DNA from: Lingula anatina
Taxonomy: Eukaryota; Brachiopoda; Lingulata; Lingulida; Lingulidae
Length of the DNA: 64,000 nucleotides
Direction of reading: 5' to 3'
NCBI RefSeq assembly: GCF_001039355.2
Contig: NW_019775405.1
Span: forward strand, 228,959-292,958
Shown here in pieces: positions 61,510-64,000 of this stretch; position 1 is the first letter of the stretch, and each line of letters begins with the position of its first letter. Made by a program: the position numbers and the translations under genes. The notes under the pieces are model-generated. The model did not search any database. It had not been told where the DNA came from and saw only the letters and a program-made list of their open reading frames with translations.

Positions 61510-63956
61510 GGGGGGGGGATCAGGGATGAAAACTGTTTGTCTCACTTAGTATATGTTTACAAAGGTTTTTTCCTCCAGCCCTCTGGTTTATCTTACAAAA
61601 AGAAATTTAGCCCCCCCAAAAAATTAAGCCCCAAAAATTGGTCTGCATTCTTTTTCTGTACATGATAAAGCCATAGCAGTCCATGTTAATAACCATGCAA
61701 TTTTTTTCATATATATATTTTATAGATAATTTATCAATTTCATCAAATGATTAGGTCAAGTAGGCTAAACCCTTGGTCTGACAGTTTAGACCAGTTTTTG
61801 TGAAACAGGTCCCTGGTTTTCAGTCTAATGCAATGTAAAACACATTCTTCACATCACACCTACCACATTCTACTCCAATTTTCTCTTAGATTGTGGTAGG
61901 TGCTTTAGATTTTCAAAAACTTTTTTCTGATATTTTAACTTTTCTAGATTTATTGCTTTGTCAGACTCTCACAACAATTTACTTTCAAAGTCAGATCACT
62001 TGAAACAGATTTGAATGAGCTATTCTAAATATTACCAAAAACTCATGTTGTTCAGACATAATTGACATAATAGTATATAAATATATTTTTTCTATTGAAA
62101 GAGTAAAATGTTTTTACACAAGTTTTTACTTGTCTAGATTTTGCCAAATAAAAAGATGTACGTCATTTAGGTAAGAATAATTTGATACGATTAAATGGAA
62201 AAAGGAGATAAAGAGCGAACAAATTTTGTGACCTCCACATCATGTGTTCTTCCAGGACTGCCCTGCTGGACTGAACTTTGCCAATGAGAATGAGGCCGAG
62301 CGTTTCCAGAAGGCCGTGGAGGTAAAGCTGCAGGAGAAGGCCAGGAGGAGGACTGGTACGATAGGAATACTCATTGAGTTTGTTACTTAACTTACTTCAT
62401 GAGTTGTTACATTGGTGTGGTATATTTTAGATGTTTTTTCACTGCTTTAAATGTGTGCTTTTATTTACTTCTTTAAGAAAAAAAAGTAGAGCAATAAAAA
62501 ATCCAGACAATCTTGACAACATTTCATATTGTAGAAAACTGTAATTCTTCAGTAAAAAGGGTTTTTCATTTTCCCTTTGTGTAGTGATGAGGATGACTTT
62601 GAGGGAGATTCAAGACAAATCTGATAGTGAAAGAAAAAGCCTCATTGGTCTGTCTCTTCAAAATTGATTTACTATAACAGCAGTTCTCATCTTTCTTATC
62701 TTTCAGAGCGTAGGAAGACAGTTCAGCCCCCACGTAACCAGGGCACCCCAGCTGTCCCTCCTCCAAGCACCACACGTACATAGTCTATATACTCTTACAA
62801 TAGTTATGATATGCGTTCAAATGATAACAGTTATTTTAAAATAATACTGTCTTACCAGGCCAATGTTTTTTTTAACAATGAAAAGTGTTGTTTTTGAAAA
62901 AAAAAATAAAAAAACCTTATCATTTTTAAATGTTGAGAACACTGAATCACTGAGGGGCCTTTTTTCGTGGAGGGGTAGATATTAAATCAAGTTTATCATC
63001 TTGTCCAATATTACAACTTACATCTAGAACTTTTTTTTTTTTTTTTTTTTTTGACAATTTTGACCTTTCCATTCCAGCCTCCCTGTCTGTGAGCACCACC
63101 AGCCTGGATGACACCAAGACACTGAAGAAGAAGAAAGACAAGGACAAAAAAGGAGGGAAAAAGGCAAAGTTTACCAAGGAAGATATTGGTTTGCCATCTG
63201 ATTTCAGGTAAATTTGACACCACCATCATTAAAAAGATGTAATTGCAGTTTGAAAATTTGCTAAGCATAATGTAGAAGACATTTCTAAATCTTATGTTAT
63301 AACTGAAAAATTGGATTCCTTAGTAGACTTCTTACTAATGAGATGCTATATACTATTGTGAATTTAACGGTATGTGAAGAAATTAGAAATTGAATATTGA
63401 ATATGCACGGGTCAGATCAGTATTGTAGCATACTTCAAAACATTTTACAGTGGAATTGCATGCAGAAATTTGAGGCAAAATAATATTCTTATTGAGTGTT
63501 TGCTTGGAGTACATCTCTGCCTTCACTTCCTCAAAGATAACATGTCTGGATTTGATGGATTAGTTATATGCATTGGTTTGCAAATAAAACATTATAAAAA
63601 GTCTCAGTTGCCAGAGATACAGATATATTTTGTGTATTTGTTCATGTGTTGACTTGTTCAAAGTTTTGCTGAACAGGTAGCATAGACATCATATCATATT
63701 GGCCCTTAGGTAAGATGGGTCCACAAGAGGTGTTCTTTTGGCTCAGAAAAGGTCCATACTGAATTGAAAAATTGTCTTAGGTTTTGAGAGAACAGGTTCC
63801 TTGGTAAATATGGTCTAATATGTTCAGAAAAGGAAACCCCTTCCTTTGAGATTGCTGGCAGCAGGTCTGTAGATTCTTCATTCAATATAACTCCTTCCTT
63901 GCTTTGTTTGCAGGCATGTCAGCCATATTGGATGGGATCCTAACAGTGGATTTGAC
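43375..63956 (+). CDS. WASL: WASP/N-WASP orthologue, first seven coding exons, 3' part beyond the window
   Basis: Exons 43375-43479, 48583-48723, 61331-61417, 62256-62355, 62707-62775, 63078-63207 and 63914-63956 join in frame (675 nt, 225 codons), all GT-AG. Residues ~20-145 form a WH1/EVH1 domain (ENEILFNLIGNRCV, CTGVAMFIKDNEKRSYFIRVYGL, LLWEQELYNGFKYKTPRPYFHTF, LNFANENEAERFQKAV), as in N-WASP. A proline-containing linker and a lysine-rich basic stretch (~184-198, PIP2-binding in N-WASP) follow, then a CRIB/GBD start (206-219, LPSDFRHVSHIGWD) that binds Cdc42-GTP. The missing part should hold the autoinhibitory segment, the proline-rich region and the WH2/central/acidic Arp2/3-activating tail. 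The start is the first Met after an in-frame TGA at 43339-43341. Invertebrates often have one WASP gene, so WASL versus WAS naming is arbitrary. Confidence 0.95.
44989..45534. mobile_element. 546-bp foldback (MITE-like) element with TAA target duplication
   Basis: Arms 44989-45153 and 45381-45534 are nearly identical inverted repeats. Both start GAGCGCATTCTCAACG and run about 155-165 bp; the left arm has about 11 extra bases near 45094. A spacer of about 227 bp separates them. TAA at 44986-44988 and at 45535-45537 looks like a target-site duplication. A 3-bp TAA duplication fits PIF/Harbinger-type non-autonomous elements. No transposase is encoded. Confidence 0.88.
45826..45856. repeat. TTTA microsatellite
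   Basis: About seven TTTA units in WASP intron 1. Confidence 0.85.
48583..48723 (+). CDS. WASL: WASP exon 2 (WH1 core)
   Basis: Forty-seven codons, TVATAVVQVFLA to FIRVYGL. The acceptor is ATATTACAG, the donor CTG|GTAGGT, phase 0 on both sides. Confidence 0.96.
48747..48803. repeat. GT-rich microsatellite beside the WASP exon 2 donor
   Basis: An interrupted (GT)n tract beginning 23 nt after the 5' splice site. Confidence 0.9.
50388..50447. repeat. 15-bp minisatellite, four units
   Basis: Four head-to-tail variants of GATGTCATTNTTGAT. Three junctions create TGATG(T/A)CA-like words resembling CRE/ATF half sites; this is probably incidental. Confidence 0.85.
51651..51691. repeat. (CT)n(AC)n microsatellite
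   Basis: About 13 CT units followed by about six AC units in WASP intron 2. Confidence 0.95.
54241..54282. repeat. AC microsatellite
   Basis: About 21 AC units with one ACAT interruption. Confidence 0.95.
56415..56615. repeat. Pair of ~70-bp direct repeats
   Basis: The segment at 56415-56482 (TTCATGGATTGGAGAAAT ... TTTAACAGTAA) recurs diverged at 56543-56615, with about 60 bp between the copies. An old local duplication. Confidence 0.75.
58641..58682. repeat. TTTA-rich low-complexity tract
   Basis: A run of ATTT/TTTA/TTAA units in WASP intron 2. Confidence 0.85.
58752..58869. repeat. 59-bp tandem duplication
   Basis: CATGCCTTACCTGAAATTC at 58752 recurs as CATGTCTTACCTGAAATTC at 58811, and both copies end in a CAGGGTT(G/A)CA-like segment. 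Two diverged units. Confidence 0.85.
60392..60555. repeat. Degenerate GATGAGTTCACTTGGGATA minisatellite
   Basis: About seven imperfect units of roughly 20-26 bp, each with GATGA(G/A/T)TT or GAGTTCAC and (T/G)GGATAG words. Confidence 0.8.
61194..61274. repeat. Imperfect inverted repeat upstream of WASP exon 3
   Basis: Left arm TATGATATGATATAGGTTTC and right arm 61253-61274 are inverted copies with one mismatch and a two-base gap, enclosing about 38 bp. It could form a hairpin about 55 nt before the exon 3 acceptor, or be a short MITE remnant. Confidence 0.6.
61331..61417 (+). CDS. WASL: WASP exon 3 (WH1)
   Basis: Twenty-nine codons, TQGLLWEQELYNGFKY to FHTFDTD. The acceptor is TTTCCAG and the donor GAT|GTAAGT. 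Confidence 0.96.
61418..62255 (+). other. WASP intron 3
   Basis: An 838-bp intron with a GA microsatellite at its start and an 11-bp perfect inverted repeat (CACCTACCACA at 61857-61867, TGTGGTAGGTG at 61892-61902) around a 24-bp loop. Confidence 0.85.
61437..61518. repeat. GA microsatellite plus G run beside the WASP exon 3 donor
   Basis: About 35 GA units with two interruptions, then a short G run, starting 19 nt after the 5' splice site. Confidence 0.95.
62256..62355 (+). CDS. WASL: WASP exon 4 (end of WH1)
   Basis: Residues 112-144 (DCPAGLNFANENEAERF to QEKARRRT) plus one base. The acceptor is TCTTCCAG and the donor CTG|GTACGA. A ALNFANEEEA-like motif is shared with N-WASP. Confidence 0.95.
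62356..62706 (+). other. WASP intron 4
   Basis: A 351-bp AT-rich intron with no further feature. Confidence 0.85.
62707..62775 (+). CDS. WASL: WASP exon 5 (linker)
   Basis: Completes a split Glu codon and encodes RRKTVQPPRNQGTPAVPPP..., a proline-containing linker between WH1 and the basic region. Acceptor TCTTTCAG. The donor ACAC|GTACAT is weak but keeps the frame into exon 6. Confidence 0.85.
62776..63077 (+). other. WASP intron 5
   Basis: A 302-bp intron with poly-A and poly-T runs (62897-62912, 63031-63052). Nothing else is seen. Confidence 0.8.
63078..63207 (+). CDS. WASL: WASP exon 6 (basic region and start of CRIB)
   Basis: Encodes SLSVSTTSLDDTKTLKKKKD..., the lysine-rich stretch, and FTKEDIGLPSDF, matching the LTKADIGTPSNF segment of N-WASP. 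The acceptor is CATTCCAG and the donor CAG|GTAAAT. Confidence 0.95.
63208..63913 (+). other. WASP intron 6
   Basis: A 706-bp intron with no recognisable element. Confidence 0.85.
63914..63956 (+). CDS. WASL: WASP exon 7 (CRIB core)
   Basis: Completes the split Arg codon and encodes HVSHIGWDPNSGFD, the H-x-x-H-x-G core of the CRIB motif. The acceptor is TTTGCAG and the donor GAC|GTAAGT. The gene continues beyond the right edge. Confidence 0.96.
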
Positions 63957-64000
63957 GTAAGTAGGAACGATTCTTTCTGGTATTTTGAAAGGTGCACAGG

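Noticed and set aside
61343-61549. Plus-strand frame with a long Arg-Glu repeat
   Set aside because: It starts within WASP exon 3 in that exon's frame but runs through the donor into a GA microsatellite; the true product is the spliced one.

Overview
This is animal nuclear DNA from an intron-rich, AT-rich genome. It carries long spliced genes with canonical GT-AG introns, many microsatellites and long homopolymer runs, MITE-like foldback elements, and two assembly gaps. The gene set (a leucine-rich-repeat ROCO GTPase, a NUAK-family AMPK-related kinase and a WASP/N-WASP orthologue) fits a metazoan. The intron sizes, base composition and signs of high heterozygosity suggest a marine invertebrate, perhaps a lophotrochozoan; the phylum is a guess.

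Layout. (1) 1-3340, minus strand: the 5' part of a ROCO-type gene. A single long coding exon (2114 down to the left edge) encodes LRRs, a Roc GTPase domain and the start of a COR region. A probable 5' intron (2278-3288) precedes it, and a spliced 48-codon upstream ORF plus a second overlapping uORF lie ahead of the main start. (2) 3340-7299: intergenic DNA and the presumed 3' UTR of NUAK, with a 161-base N gap. (3) 7300-42717, minus strand: a complete six-exon NUAK kinase gene (692 codons) whose kinase domain is split by a 24.5-kb intron. (4) 42718-43374: a short head-to-head interval, very likely a shared bidirectional promoter. (5) 43375-63956, plus strand: the first seven coding exons (225 codons) of a WASP/N-WASP gene (WH1/EVH1 domain, basic region, CRIB motif), continuing past the right edge.

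The largest unexplained structure is a direct repeat of about 8.5-9.0 kb inside NUAK intron 2 (13934-22444 and 22451-31450). A single N at 22449 sits exactly at the junction. The copies differ by scattered substitutions, small indels, microsatellite lengths and two whole insertions that only the second copy carries: a 215-bp element with a TTA target duplication and a 258-bp near-perfect foldback element with a CTTTG duplication. The simplest reading is two haplotypes placed end to end by the assembler (false duplication), with the insertions being heterozygous transposon polymorphisms. A real tandem duplication cannot be excluded from sequence alone. A third foldback element, 546 bp with a TAA target duplication, lies in WASP intron 1.

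NUAK kinases (activated by LKB1, acting on myosin phosphatase) and N-WASP (Cdc42-controlled Arp2/3 activation) both act on the actomyosin cytoskeleton, so a shared promoter would be functionally plausible; that link is inference. No prokaryotic features, CRISPR arrays, tRNA/rRNA genes or transposase/reverse-transcriptase ORFs were seen, and I found no clear evidence of a wholly new biological system.
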